The notes under the pieces were generated by a model, which did not search any database, was not told the origin of the DNA, and saw only the letters and a list, made by a program, of their open reading frames with translations. Below, piece by piece: positions 14,958-21,879 of a stretch of 21,879 nt of DNA. Source of the DNA: Candidatus Aminicenantota bacterium (lineage in GTDB: Bacteria; Acidobacteriota; Aminicenantia; UBA2199); contig CP070627.1 in NCBI GenBank assembly GCA_020355945.1, positions 7,031,305 through 7,053,183 of the forward strand, given 5' to 3'. How positions within the stretch are numbered: the first letter of the stretch is position 1; every line of letters starts with the position of its first letter. Both the position numbers and the translations under genes were made by a program.

Positions 14958-16908
14958 CAGTGAACTCCATTTTTTTGTTCCCGGTTATTTGTTGTTTTTG
15001 GTTTATCGTATCCACTAACCCGGGATACGCTTGAATGGTTTTTTTTAATTCCGTGATATTTAAATGCTTAACATTTTCTATTAAATGCTGGCCGTAATTG
15101 ACCAGTGTATGAGATTTAAATTTTTCACCCAATTGTTTTATCTCTGCGCCGAATACCGCCCATTGGTCCAGGAACATAGAACCTTCCAACTGCTGCCACT
15201 GCTTCATTAACCGGTCAGAAAGCACGGCCGCAATTTCGGAAATCTCTTCCGGCTTTAAATCAACCAGGTCATTTTCCAGGTCTTTTTCCCGGGTTGTGTG
15301 TCCGGGTAAGGATGAGGGGGATTCTTTTTTATGATAAATACCTGGTTTTTGCGGCCTGGGAGGGATTTGCCGGGAACTGACTTCTATTTCTTGCAGTTGG
15401 ATAGTGAAAGTGGAACCATTGTTGACCTGGCTGGTGACAGAGAGTTTACCATTCATCATTTCCACCAGTCGTTTGGTAATGGCCAGGCCCAGGCCAGTTC
15501 CGCCGTATTGGCTGCCTTGACCTCTTTGCTGCTCAAAAGCCTGGAAGATGTGGTCCATTTGATCCTGGGGTATTCCTATACCCGTATCCTCCACGGTGAA
15601 AACCAGGGTAATTCGACCGGGATCCCTGGAAGCGGAAGTTTGATGAATGGAGAGCTTTACAAACCCTTCATCGGTAAATTTTACCGCATTGCCCACAACG
15701 TTAAACAAAATCTGCCGTAAACGGGTCTCATCCAGCATCAAGGTGTTAGGTATATCCGGGTCAACCTGGATAATAAAATCAATACCTTTTTCTTTGGTTC
15801 GTATGCGGAAAATTTTCTCAATTTCATTAAAAAGGGCTTTGGGGTTCATGAGCTGGTAAACCAGCTTCATTTTACCGGCTTCGATTTTGGAGAGGTCCAG
15901 GATATCATTGATAAGGGCTAATAGGTTTCGACCACTGGTTTGCACGATTTCCAGGTACTCTTTTTGTTTTTGATGGGACACCATTTTACTTAACAACCCG
16001 GAATAGCCAAGGATGGCATTCATGGGGGTACGAATTTCATGGGACATATTGGCCAGGAAAGTACTTTTGGCCTGGTGGGCCAATTCGGCTCGTTCTTTGG
16101 CCTCTAATAAGTCCCTGGTCCGCTGTTGTACTTTTTCTTCCAGGCTTTCGTTTAATTTCCGGATTTCCCGGTCTTTTTGAGAAATATTTTCCAGCATCTG
16201 GTTGAAGCTCTCGTACAGGGTGCCGATTTCATCATTATTGAATTTTTGCACCCGGATGGAGTAATCCCCATTGGTGGAGATAACAGCCGCGGTATTGGAT
16301 AATTTGAATATAGGCCCGGTCAGGCTTTTGGAGAGCTGCCCCCCCAAAAGTGCAGCCACCGGCAATAGGACAACCAATAACCCCAGGGCACTCCATATAT
16401 AATTAAAAATTTGCCTGGTCATGTGTTGGGTGGTGGCAACAATAAAGATCGTGCCATAGGTTTCATCTTTGAATTTGATCTCCCTGACCAGGTGCAGGTT
16501 ATCACCCTCAAATTGAATTCTCGGTCTTAACCGATCTATCTCTGTATCTGGTTTGATAGAAGCAAGTGGACCAGCCGGGACCTCTGAATTTTTTCTATAA
16601 GAGACAAAAGGTGTTTTGTCTTTATTGTAGATCACTGCCTCAATGACTTCAGGAATGGAATTCAAACTGGAGAGGATTTTTTCTCCCTCGTTTTTGTCCT
16701 CGAAATCAATGGCCAAAACGGAATTGGTGCCAATCACTTTCGCCACCGATTCGATTTTATTCACCAGGCTCTCCCGAAAGGTATGAATGGCTTGAAGACC
16801 CAGCACAATAATTGTAACCGCTACCGCAAATACCACTACCGTTAAAATAATAGTGATATTTTTCTTTTTTATCGAAAGATTATTAAACATCTGTGTTATG
16901 TTTATCAC
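14950..16908 (-). CDS. CHASE8-type sensor histidine kinase
   Basis: The 652-residue inner-membrane kinase has membrane helix 1 (about 18-40), then a periplasmic CHASE8-like sensor (about 42-160, with [17 protein letters not shown] and EAVIYNKD as in YfiN/TpbB). Helix 2 (170-190) and HAMP (190-245) lead to HisKA with H290 ([20 protein letters not shown]) and HATPase_c with N407, DTGIGI (441-446) and GGTGLGLA (469-476). A ~100-residue helical tail (about 555-640) resembles a C-terminal domain often found at the end of BarA-type kinases; it is not a clear Hpt. There is no receiver domain, and the adjacent REC protein supplies one. The start is GTG 16908, overlapping the YfiR stop by 4 bp, with GGTGA just upstream; ATG 16890 is an alternative. 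Its sensor partner is probably the YfiR protein encoded just before it. Confidence 0.92.
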   Translation of the reverse strand: MINITQMFNNLSIKKKNITIILTVVVFAVAVTIIVLGLQAIHTFRESLVNKIESVAKVIGTNSVLAIDFEDKNEGEKILSSLNSIPEVIEAVIYNKDKTPFVSYRKNSEVPAGPLASIKPDTEIDRLRPRIQFEGDNLHLVREIKFKDETYGTIFIVATTQHMTRQIFNYIWSALGLLVVLLPVAALLGGQLSKSLTGPIFKLSNTAAVISTNGDYSIRVQKFNNDEIGTLYESFNQMLENISQKDREIRKLNESLEEKVQQRTRDLLEAKERAELAHQAKSTFLANMSHEIRTPMNAILGYSGLLSKMVSHQKQKEYLEIVQTSGRNLLALINDILDLSKIEAGKMKLVYQLMNPKALFNEIEKIFRIRTKEKGIDFIIQVDPDIPNTLMLDETRLRQILFNVVGNAVKFTDEGFVKLSIHQTSASRDPGRITLVFTVEDTGIGIPQDQMDHIFQAFEQQRGQGSQYGGTGLGLAITKRLVEMMNGKLSVTSQVNNGSTFTIQLQEIEVSSRQIPPRPQKPGIYHKKESPSSLPGHTTREKDLENDLVDLKPEEISEIAAVLSDRLMKQWQQLEGSMFLDQWAVFGAEIKQLGEKFKSHTLVNYGQHLIENVKHLNITELKKTIQAYPGLVDTINQKQQITGNKKMEFTDD

Positions 16909-17468
16909 TTTTCACCATCCCCATTAAACGATCGTTTCGTTTTTACTACACGACCGATAGCAAATAATTGAGAGTGCATCTGCAATGAGGCTTTTTTACT
17001 GGCCTCATAGTTAATTTCAAACCTTACTCTACTACTCTGGATATAAAAGTTAATAATGATTCCTCTTTGAGCAAATCCTTTGGTATCTCCCACGGTCATT
17101 ACAGGCTTATCCCCGATATAATCTAAAATGGCATCAAGACGATAAGTTTCGGAGGTAGTAATAAACAACACATCACTGCCGTTAATCTCCGATAAATTCT
17201 TGATTTTCCGGATAACGATCTTTCGTTTATCAATGGTTACATCCTGGGGCATTTTAATTTCTTTTCCAGGTGGGGTTCTGCCTAATATGGAGATAATAAA
17301 CGGTTTGTTGGCATCGGGGGGGGTGGGCCAGTGGGTAAACTTACATATTCGATATAAGAGACCGGATTTTATCTGGTATTCCTCCATGGCATGGCTGCTG
17401 ATACTGACACTGGTGAAGAGCATCAATATGGCAAGCGAGAACAGGAAAAACAAAATGGTTTTTTTCAT
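16905..17468 (-). CDS. YfiR-family (DUF4154) periplasmic protein
   Basis: This 187-residue protein has a signal peptide (cleavage near SHA, residues 25-27) and a complete DUF4154 domain: the K-F-T-H-W-P motif (43-48), the FIISILG strand (57-63), the DVLFITTSE strand (99-107), [19 protein letters not shown] (123-141) and [22 protein letters not shown] (148-169). In Pseudomonas, YfiR sits in the periplasm and inhibits the CHASE8-bearing cyclase YfiN. Here it is encoded immediately upstream of, and overlapping, a CHASE8 histidine kinase, so it is probably that kinase's ligand or repressor. It has a single cysteine (C42) in the mature region, so the disulfide control described for Pseudomonas YfiR is unlikely. 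ATG 17468 has an A-rich leader but no Shine-Dalgarno sequence. Confidence 0.92.
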   Translation of the reverse strand: MKKTILFFLFSLAILMLFTSVSISSHAMEEYQIKSGLLYRICKFTHWPTPPDANKPFIISILGRTPPGKEIKMPQDVTIDKRKIVIRKIKNLSEINGSDVLFITTSETYRLDAILDYIGDKPVMTVGDTKGFAQRGIIINFYIQSSRVRFEINYEASKKASLQMHSQLFAIGRVVKTKRSFNGDGEK

Positions 17469-17570
17469 TTTTTTTTATTGACGTTTTTAAGATTTCATCC
17501 CACAGTTAACAATCTATTAAAAATTGACAGCCAATGATAGTAAAATGAATTTCACGGAACAAATCAAATG

Positions 17571-17599
17571 ATAATATCTAAATTTTGAGTAAAAGTCAA
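17571..17599 (-). promoter_or_regulatory. Sigma-70 promoter of the YfiR-kinase-REC operon
   Basis: On the minus strand: TTGACT (17599-17594), 17-nt spacer, TATTAT (17576-17571); five of six consensus bases in each hexamer. The start would be near 17564, giving a ~95-nt AT-rich leader before ATG 17468. Confidence 0.65.
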
Positions 17600-17710
17600 A
17601 TAAATAATTACCTAAAAAAAATTTTTTTGCCTTCGGCCAGCAGGGAAAGGCATATATGGCTTGAAAATAGAACGAATCCGTGGTAGTCTGTAATCGGGTT
17701 GAAAAACAAC

Positions 17711-18619
17711 ATGTTTAATGCAAAGGAATTTGAAGCGGATTTAAAGCGATACCTGGCATTCCTGGAGATTGAAAAAGGATTAGCCGCCAATACCATTATC
17801 TCTTATGAACAAGAGTTAAGAAAATTCAGGACTTACCTGGAAACAAAGAAGTTAAACCACTACCGGGTTTCTGAGACCGATGCGCTGGATTTTATAAAAG
17901 CCGAATCGCTAAAAAATATGTCCTTTGCTACTCAGGCGCATTTGATCTCTGTATTGAAGAGTTTTTACAGGTTCCTGGCGGGGGAAGAGAAAATTGATTA
18001 CAACCCGATATCCCTGGTGGCTGCTCCTAAAAAATGGAAGACATTGCCCAAATACCTGACCGTTGACCAGGTAACGGAACTGTTGGAAACCCCGGATTTG
18101 ACGACCCCTATTGGGCAGAGAGACAAAGCCGTGCTTGAATTAATGTATGCCGCGGGTCTGCGCATATCGGAAGTGATTCATTTAACGCTTAATAATCTTT
18201 ATATTGAGGAAGGTTTTTTAAGGGTAATGGGAAAAGGGAGTAAAGAACGTGTGGTTCCTTTTGGAGAAACGGCAAAGGAGTGGTTGGTTCAGTACCTGGA
18301 GAAAACTCGTCCGGTGCTGTTAAAAAATAAATTAAGTGATGTTATTTTTTTAAACCGCAGTGGAGACCCCTTCAGTCGCCAGGGGCTCTGGAAGGTCATT
18401 AAAGGATACGGTAAAAAGATAGGAGTGGCTTCTCAATTGACACCGCATGTGTTAAGGCATTCTTTTGCCACTCATTTATTGGAGAGGGGAGCGGATTTAC
18501 GTTCGATTCAAATGATGTTGGGTCATTCCAGTATATCCACCACGGAAATTTACACCTATGTGGCCAAAGCCAGGGTCAAACAGATTTATGATAAATATCA
18601 TCCCCGGAGTAAGGGTTAA
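17711..18619 (+). CDS. xerD: XerC/XerD-type site-specific tyrosine recombinase
   Basis: This ~302-residue recombinase has the size and layout of chromosome-dimer resolvases: an N-terminal SAM-like core-binding domain (FLEIEKGLAANTIISYEQELRKF cut by the usual helices) and a C-terminal catalytic domain. All catalytic residues are present, numbered from the upstream TTG 17699: R155 in GLRISE, K179 in GKGSKERVVPF, H250 and R253 in PHVLRHSFATHLLE, H276 in LGHSSISTT, and nucleophile Y285 in EIYTYV. It probably resolves chromosome dimers at dif with a partner, or alone as in XerA/XerH systems. ATG 17711 is preferred over TTG 17699 although neither has a clear ribosome site. It is flanked by - strand genes and carries no integrase-type extra domain or attachment site nearby, so a housekeeping Xer role is favoured. 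Confidence 0.85.
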   Translation: MFNAKEFEADLKRYLAFLEIEKGLAANTIISYEQELRKFRTYLETKKLNHYRVSETDALDFIKAESLKNMSFATQAHLISVLKSFYRFLAGEEKIDYNPISLVAAPKKWKTLPKYLTVDQVTELLETPDLTTPIGQRDKAVLELMYAAGLRISEVIHLTLNNLYIEEGFLRVMGKGSKERVVPFGETAKEWLVQYLEKTRPVLLKNKLSDVIFLNRSGDPFSRQGLWKVIKGYGKKIGVASQLTPHVLRHSFATHLLERGADLRSIQMMLGHSSISTTEIYTYVAKARVKQIYDKYHPRSKG

Positions 18620-18637
18620 TAAAAAGTTTTTGGAGGT

Positions 18638-18667
18638 CCAGGAACCTTTTTTCAAAAAGGTTCCTGG
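18638..18667. terminator. Long perfect hairpin between xerD and the CHAT gene
   Basis: CCAGGAACCTTTTT (18638-18651), a two-base centre, and AAAAAGGTTCCTGG (18654-18667): a 14-bp perfect inverted repeat placed between two convergent stop codons (18619 and 18688). It is followed by GCCGCCGGAGGC, itself partly self-complementary. The T/A runs fall inside the stem rather than after it, so it may be a bidirectional terminator or a REP-like dispersed element. I recall similar blocks (T-rich hairpin followed by GGCCGCCGGAGGC) between genes in other environmental genomes, but cannot verify this here. Confidence 0.65.
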
Positions 18668-18687
18668 CCGCCGGAGGCTTTGAGATT

Positions 18688-21546
18688 TCATTTAAAATTG
18701 TATAAAATATAATTGGCCCAGACAAAGGGATGGGAAAAGGAGATTTTTAGTCCATTTTCCAGTGCGGCTGTTTTTTTCATTAGTTTTAATTTGGCGGCTC
18801 GCAGTGCTGTTGAAATAGTTGAATAGCGGGGTTTATGAAGATTATTTTTATATTCCTGGTAAAAAAGTGGGGTAAGTTCGGAACTATGCTCATCCACCGG
18901 CCACATACTGACAATCATAGACCGGACGCCGGAATGCCTGAAGGAAGCTGTCATCCCCCGCAAACCTTGCAAACCCAATAAATGTTTCTCCGAACTCTCA
19001 CAAGCACTTAATACCACCAACTGGGTGTCCAACTTTAACTTAAAAATCTCATGCGCATAGTAATAGGGGCTGGAATCTTCATGAGGTGAGAATAAAAGTG
19101 CGGAATACTGCGGATAATGAACGTTGTTGATAAAATGGGTGGCAATATGAAGAATTTTAGATTGGGGAGCATAAGTCTCAAAGTTATTTCGATTGAACTC
19201 TTCTCCTAAAAATGCCCGACTCTTTTTTTTACTAAAAATTGGCAGGATTCTTAATATTTCTTTTCCGGAAGAAGGGATTTCGTGAAACAACGCGGTATCC
19301 GGGTTATGTTCCAGGGTATTCTTTTTCATGTTTACATGGAAATGATCCGAATCCACGGCCTGGTCCCGGATTATCGGACTGGCAAACGCTGTAATCGTAT
19401 ATTTTTTCTGTTTCAAAGGTTTCCATTTTCCCCGGAAATGAAAAAGAGAGAGAGAATAAGAAACCGGTAGTTTTTCAATCAAATAATTGGCTGAAGAATA
19501 TTCGGAAAATACCATATCGGGTTCCAGTTTGTGTTGATTAAAACCTGTCACCAGTGCTTCAAAAGGTAATTTAAACAGCTCTTCATCAGGGATGATAAAA
19601 ATTTCATCCACGGTTTCCTGGAATTCCCAGGTATCTTTTACCAGGATCTTGTACAACCGGTGGGCCAATTGGAGATCATAATTGATTCGTAAATAGTCCA
19701 CATTCCCCTCTGTAAAATCATCCAGCGGCGATGTCAATTGTTTCACTTGAGTTAATATTTCCCGGGTACTGCCGGTTAATTTCCAATATCCGACAGAACG
19801 GCGGCCTATACAAAAAGCATATATATTCTCCTTTAATACCGCATATTTGACGATCAATTGCCGTGGATTTAATCGCCGCCGGATTAATGGGAGATTAAAG
19901 TCTTTAAAGTTGTATTTTTTATAGGTTATAGGGCTTTCCAGGATAAATTCCTTCAACTCCGCATGTTGGGTTTTTAAAGATTCCAATTTATTTTCATATA
20001 ATCGAAGTTGTTGGTAATCCTGGCTGTTGAGTTCACCATTTTTTAATAGCTGCAGGTATTTTTGATTGTAGAAGAGAAATTCCTGTTCCAGTTTTTCTTT
20101 CTCCTCCATAAGATGAGTATAGGTTTTATTTTTTAGTGTGACCGATTCATAAATATAGGAATTTTTGATCTCACTGAAATAGAGAGCTTTTTTTATGTAC
20201 TCCTGGTTTTCCGTGCGGTTGTACATTTCCAGGTAGAATTCAATGGCCCTGGAGTAAATTTCCTGGGTCTTTTGTTTGAGAGAGTGGTATTGTTGGTAAT
20301 GTGGGCCGGAAAAATACTCTTCCAGGTTTTGCATGGTTTTCCTAAAGAATTGTAATGCATTACCCATCTGCCCCTGTTTTTCATAAAAGAGCCCCTCCAG
20401 GTAGTAGTAAAAGAAATAATAGGGATAATAGGGTGCATAGATATCATCGATGTGGTTCAAGTAATTTTTTGCTTCTGAAAATCTTTCAAAAGCGATTAAT
20501 TTTTCAATGTACTCGCTCATAATGGGCAGGAGTCCGTTATATTTCTTTTTTTTCAATCCCTTTTCCACCGCAGCCTTTAATAATGTCATGGCCTGGTGCG
20601 TGTTTTTTACACCTTTGCCGATTTCTTGCATCTTCAAAAGAATAAGTGCCTTTTGATATAATGAAGGTATGGCACAAATGTATTTGTTTTTCTGGTTTTC
20701 TGTTTTTAAGCTGAGGTTAATGAATTTCAATGCATTGGCATAATCGTGTTCCTCGTAATATAATTTGCTGTAAGCGGATAATACCATTACTTCCAGGTCT
20801 TCTTTTTTGTATTTTACGGTGTAATCCAGGGCTTTTTTTATGTATTTTTTTGCCAGCTCTTTTCGGTTTAACGTACTGAAAACATTAGCGATGTTTAAAT
20901 AAATATATCCGCTGCGGTTCTTTTTTTCTTTTTGAGAATACACCAACGCCTCGAAATAATAATCCAGGGCCGCCAGGTAATCTCTTTTATTCTCATAAAT
21001 TTCACCAAGGTCCTGGTAAGATATCTCAAGCTCGGCAAAATCCCGGTTGATTTTTTGAATTTCGATTAATTTTAAAAGATAGGATAACTCAAGGTAGTGG
21101 ATTCTTTCCTGTTTATAGAAACGATAGAGCCGGGTAAGGGCAAATTGTCGGTCTTGATTGGTTAAAGAATATCTTAGGGACTTCAGCAAGTATTTTTCTT
21201 TTGACTGTTTCCCATAGAAATCCCCCAGGTAGTAAAAAACATAGGGATATAATTTTTTGTATTTGCCGGAATCCAGGAGAGATGAATAAAAAGATAACGT
21301 CTGCATCCGGTTGTTTTCTTGTTTATAAATTTCGTGGATTTGAAACAGGGCTTCTTTGCACAGTGCAGTAATGAACCCGGGAGATTTCGGGTCGCAGAAG
21401 CTTAACACAAATCCCATCAGGATCTGCTGGTTTTTTAATTTTTCGTTATGATCATTCCACCTGTCATTGGTGGTGTTTTCGGGATACAAGCAGAATGGTA
21501 AAAGGAGGAAAAGCACCATGAACAGCAAGAAAAATCTTATTCGCAT
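18688..21546 (-). CDS. Exported TPR-CHAT caspase-like peptidase
   Basis: This ~952-residue protein has a signal peptide (RIRFFLLFMVLFLLLPFCLY), ~450 residues of degenerate TPR helices (for example LEISYQDLGEIYENKRDYL and YLNIANVFSTLNRKELA), and a coiled-coil linker (about 470-535). A C-terminal CHAT domain (about 640-952) carries its catalytic dyad: His in LHIATHF (H804) and Cys in VVLSACESS (C849). CHAT enzymes are clan-CD peptidases related to caspases and separase; some act in defence, others in unknown envelope roles. The open frame extends upstream to TTG 21633, but that extension runs through repeat DNA. ATG 21546 starts right at the signal peptide and is preferred. No Shine-Dalgarno sequence is present, and a promoter lies directly upstream (21554-21582). 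A lipobox is not evident. An exported CHAT enzyme is less common than a cytoplasmic one. Confidence 0.9.
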   Translation of the reverse strand: MRIRFFLLFMVLFLLLPFCLYPENTTNDRWNDHNEKLKNQQILMGFVLSFCDPKSPGFITALCKEALFQIHEIYKQENNRMQTLSFYSSLLDSGKYKKLYPYVFYYLGDFYGKQSKEKYLLKSLRYSLTNQDRQFALTRLYRFYKQERIHYLELSYLLKLIEIQKINRDFAELEISYQDLGEIYENKRDYLAALDYYFEALVYSQKEKKNRSGYIYLNIANVFSTLNRKELAKKYIKKALDYTVKYKKEDLEVMVLSAYSKLYYEEHDYANALKFINLSLKTENQKNKYICAIPSLYQKALILLKMQEIGKGVKNTHQAMTLLKAAVEKGLKKKKYNGLLPIMSEYIEKLIAFERFSEAKNYLNHIDDIYAPYYPYYFFYYYLEGLFYEKQGQMGNALQFFRKTMQNLEEYFSGPHYQQYHSLKQKTQEIYSRAIEFYLEMYNRTENQEYIKKALYFSEIKNSYIYESVTLKNKTYTHLMEEKEKLEQEFLFYNQKYLQLLKNGELNSQDYQQLRLYENKLESLKTQHAELKEFILESPITYKKYNFKDFNLPLIRRRLNPRQLIVKYAVLKENIYAFCIGRRSVGYWKLTGSTREILTQVKQLTSPLDDFTEGNVDYLRINYDLQLAHRLYKILVKDTWEFQETVDEIFIIPDEELFKLPFEALVTGFNQHKLEPDMVFSEYSSANYLIEKLPVSYSLSLFHFRGKWKPLKQKKYTITAFASPIIRDQAVDSDHFHVNMKKNTLEHNPDTALFHEIPSSGKEILRILPIFSKKKSRAFLGEEFNRNNFETYAPQSKILHIATHFINNVHYPQYSALLFSPHEDSSPYYYAHEIFKLKLDTQLVVLSACESSEKHLLGLQGLRGMTASFRHSGVRSMIVSMWPVDEHSSELTPLFYQEYKNNLHKPRYSTISTALRAAKLKLMKKTAALENGLKISFSHPFVWANYILYNFK

Positions 21547-21553
21547 CAGGCAT

Positions 21554-21582
21554 ATTTTAAATGATTTCCCCTTTTTTTTCAA
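21554..21582 (-). promoter_or_regulatory. Promoter giving a leaderless CHAT mRNA
   Basis: On the minus strand: TTGAAA (21582-21577), 17-nt spacer, TAAAAT (21559-21554). Only seven bases separate the -10 from ATG 21546, so transcription should begin at or one base before the start codon. This agrees with the absence of a Shine-Dalgarno sequence. Confidence 0.5.
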
Positions 21583-21617
21583 ACCTTTTCCAGGAGCCCC
21601 AGGAATTCTAATTTTAG

Positions 21618-21645
21618 CCACGAAGTTACACAAAGGGACACGAAG
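21618..21645. repeat. CCACGAAG / ACACAAAG / ACACGAAG repeat
   Basis: Three 8-mers at 21618, 21628 and 21638, exactly 10 bp apart: CCACGAAG, ACACAAAG, ACACGAAG. Such strings are seen between genes in many environmental genomes. A worn relative is at 9277-9308. It lies between the CHAT promoter and the upstream gene. Confidence 0.65.
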
Positions 21646-21657
21646 AAAAAATAAAAA

Positions 21658-21684
21658 AATCTGTGTAATCTGCGTAATCTGTGG
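21658..21684. repeat. Tandem 9-bp AATCTGYGT repeat
   Basis: AATCTGTGT, AATCTGCGT and AATCTGTGG follow directly on one another, starting 12 bp after the previous repeat and ending one base before the stop codon of the next minus-strand gene. The pair of repeats forms a composite intergenic element of ~67 bp. Translated on the + strand it gives the spurious ICVICVICG string. Confidence 0.7.
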
Positions 21685-21685
21685 T

Positions 21686-21879
21686 TTATTCTTTTCTCAC
21701 GCGATAGGCTTTGAAATAGATTTTCTCCGGCTTGTTACTGTAATATACAATGAAGTGATCGTTTTTAAAAACAATCATAGAAGTGCTTCCATATAATTTT
21801 TTGTCATGATAGTACCCCCGGGCAAAAAAATACTTCCCGGTCTTTTTGGATTTCACAATAGTATATATATAGGGATAAG
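21686..21879 (-). CDS. Unrecognised protein, C-terminal end (5' part outside window)
   Basis: The minus strand is open from the window edge to TAA at 21688-21686, giving 64 residues. They read like a beta-rich domain with many aromatic residues: TIVKSKKTGKYFFARGYYH, then STSMIVFKNDHFIVYY, ending in YFKAYRVRKE. No ORF tool listing was needed; the amino-acid composition and the stop just before the repeats support a real gene. I do not recognise the family. It lies on the same strand upstream of the CHAT gene, but the repeats and the promoter between them suggest separate transcription. Confidence 0.6.
   Translation of the reverse strand, partial: YPYIYTIVKSKKTGKYFFARGYYHDKKLYGSTSMIVFKNDHFIVYYSNKPEKIYFKAYRVRKE

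Noticed and set aside
17630..17665. GCCTT/AAGGC hairpin beside an A/T run upstream of xerD
   Set aside because: The stem is five bases with a 13-base loop and the run is on the wrong side for either flanking gene.
17699..18619. Tyrosine recombinase as a phage or island integrase
   Set aside because: Size, motifs and context fit Xer; no tRNA, attachment repeats or phage genes lie beside it.
21467..21796. 109-codon plus-strand frame containing ICVICVICG
   Set aside because: It spans the CHAT signal peptide in antisense, the intergenic repeats and the end of another minus-strand gene; the cysteine string is the translated 9-bp repeat.

Overview
The window reads as a chromosomal segment of a free-living Gram-negative-type bacterium of moderate GC content, judged by eye to be a little over 40%. 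The mix is typical of anaerobic environmental lineages such as Candidatus Aminicenantes or the wider Acidobacteriota/Desulfobacterota: tetratricopeptide (TPR) proteins, a CHAT peptidase, a Bat operon, HyuA/HyuB, YfiR-family proteins and interspersed intergenic repeats. That placement is an inference from gene content and style, not from a marker gene. There are no rRNA or tRNA genes, no CRISPR array and no intact insertion sequence.

Layout. 1-622 (+) is the 3' end of a TPR gene built from near-identical 120-bp units. 775-1536 (-) is a DUF3800 protein; the gap before it holds a good promoter and two small hairpins that could form a small RNA. 1835-6926 (+) is a tight operon of vWA protein (BatB/BatA-like), BatC, BatD, BatE and dihydropteroate synthase (folP), with overlapping or nearly touching genes. 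7097-8173 (+) holds two tandem, secreted, divergent YfiR-like (DUF4154) paralogues behind a near-consensus promoter. 8258-9166 (-) is an EamA/DMT exporter with its own promoter. 9316-14034 (-) is an overlapping three-gene operon hyuA-hyuB-(Nramp-related transporter). 14130-17468 (-) is an overlapping three-gene signalling operon: YfiR protein, CHASE8 histidine kinase and a REC protein that carries an isolated His-dimerisation domain. 17699-18619 (+) is a XerC/D-type tyrosine recombinase. 18688-21546 (-) is an exported TPR-CHAT peptidase whose promoter lies so close to the ATG that the transcript is probably leaderless. 21686 to the end (-) is the 3' end of a further unrecognised gene.

How the genes fit together. 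The Bat operon should make an envelope complex in which a vWA protein, a TPR partner, a large Ig-like membrane protein and an SH3/TPR protein cooperate; the usual MoxR ATPase and DUF58 genes are not beside it. The YfiR/CHASE8 kinase pair mirrors the periplasmic YfiR-YfiN pair of Pseudomonas, but with a histidine kinase output in place of a diguanylate cyclase. The hyuAB operon pairs an ATP-dependent cyclic-amide (5-oxoproline/hydantoin-type) hydrolase with a transporter that belongs to the Nramp fold but has lost the three side-chain ligands that bind metal in canonical Nramps.

The most interesting leads are the metal-site-less Nramp relative tied to hyuAB, the YfiR-CHASE8 kinase-REC/DHp relay, the leaderless exported CHAT protein, the small-RNA candidate at about 714-780, and a striking local excess of CCWGG words.
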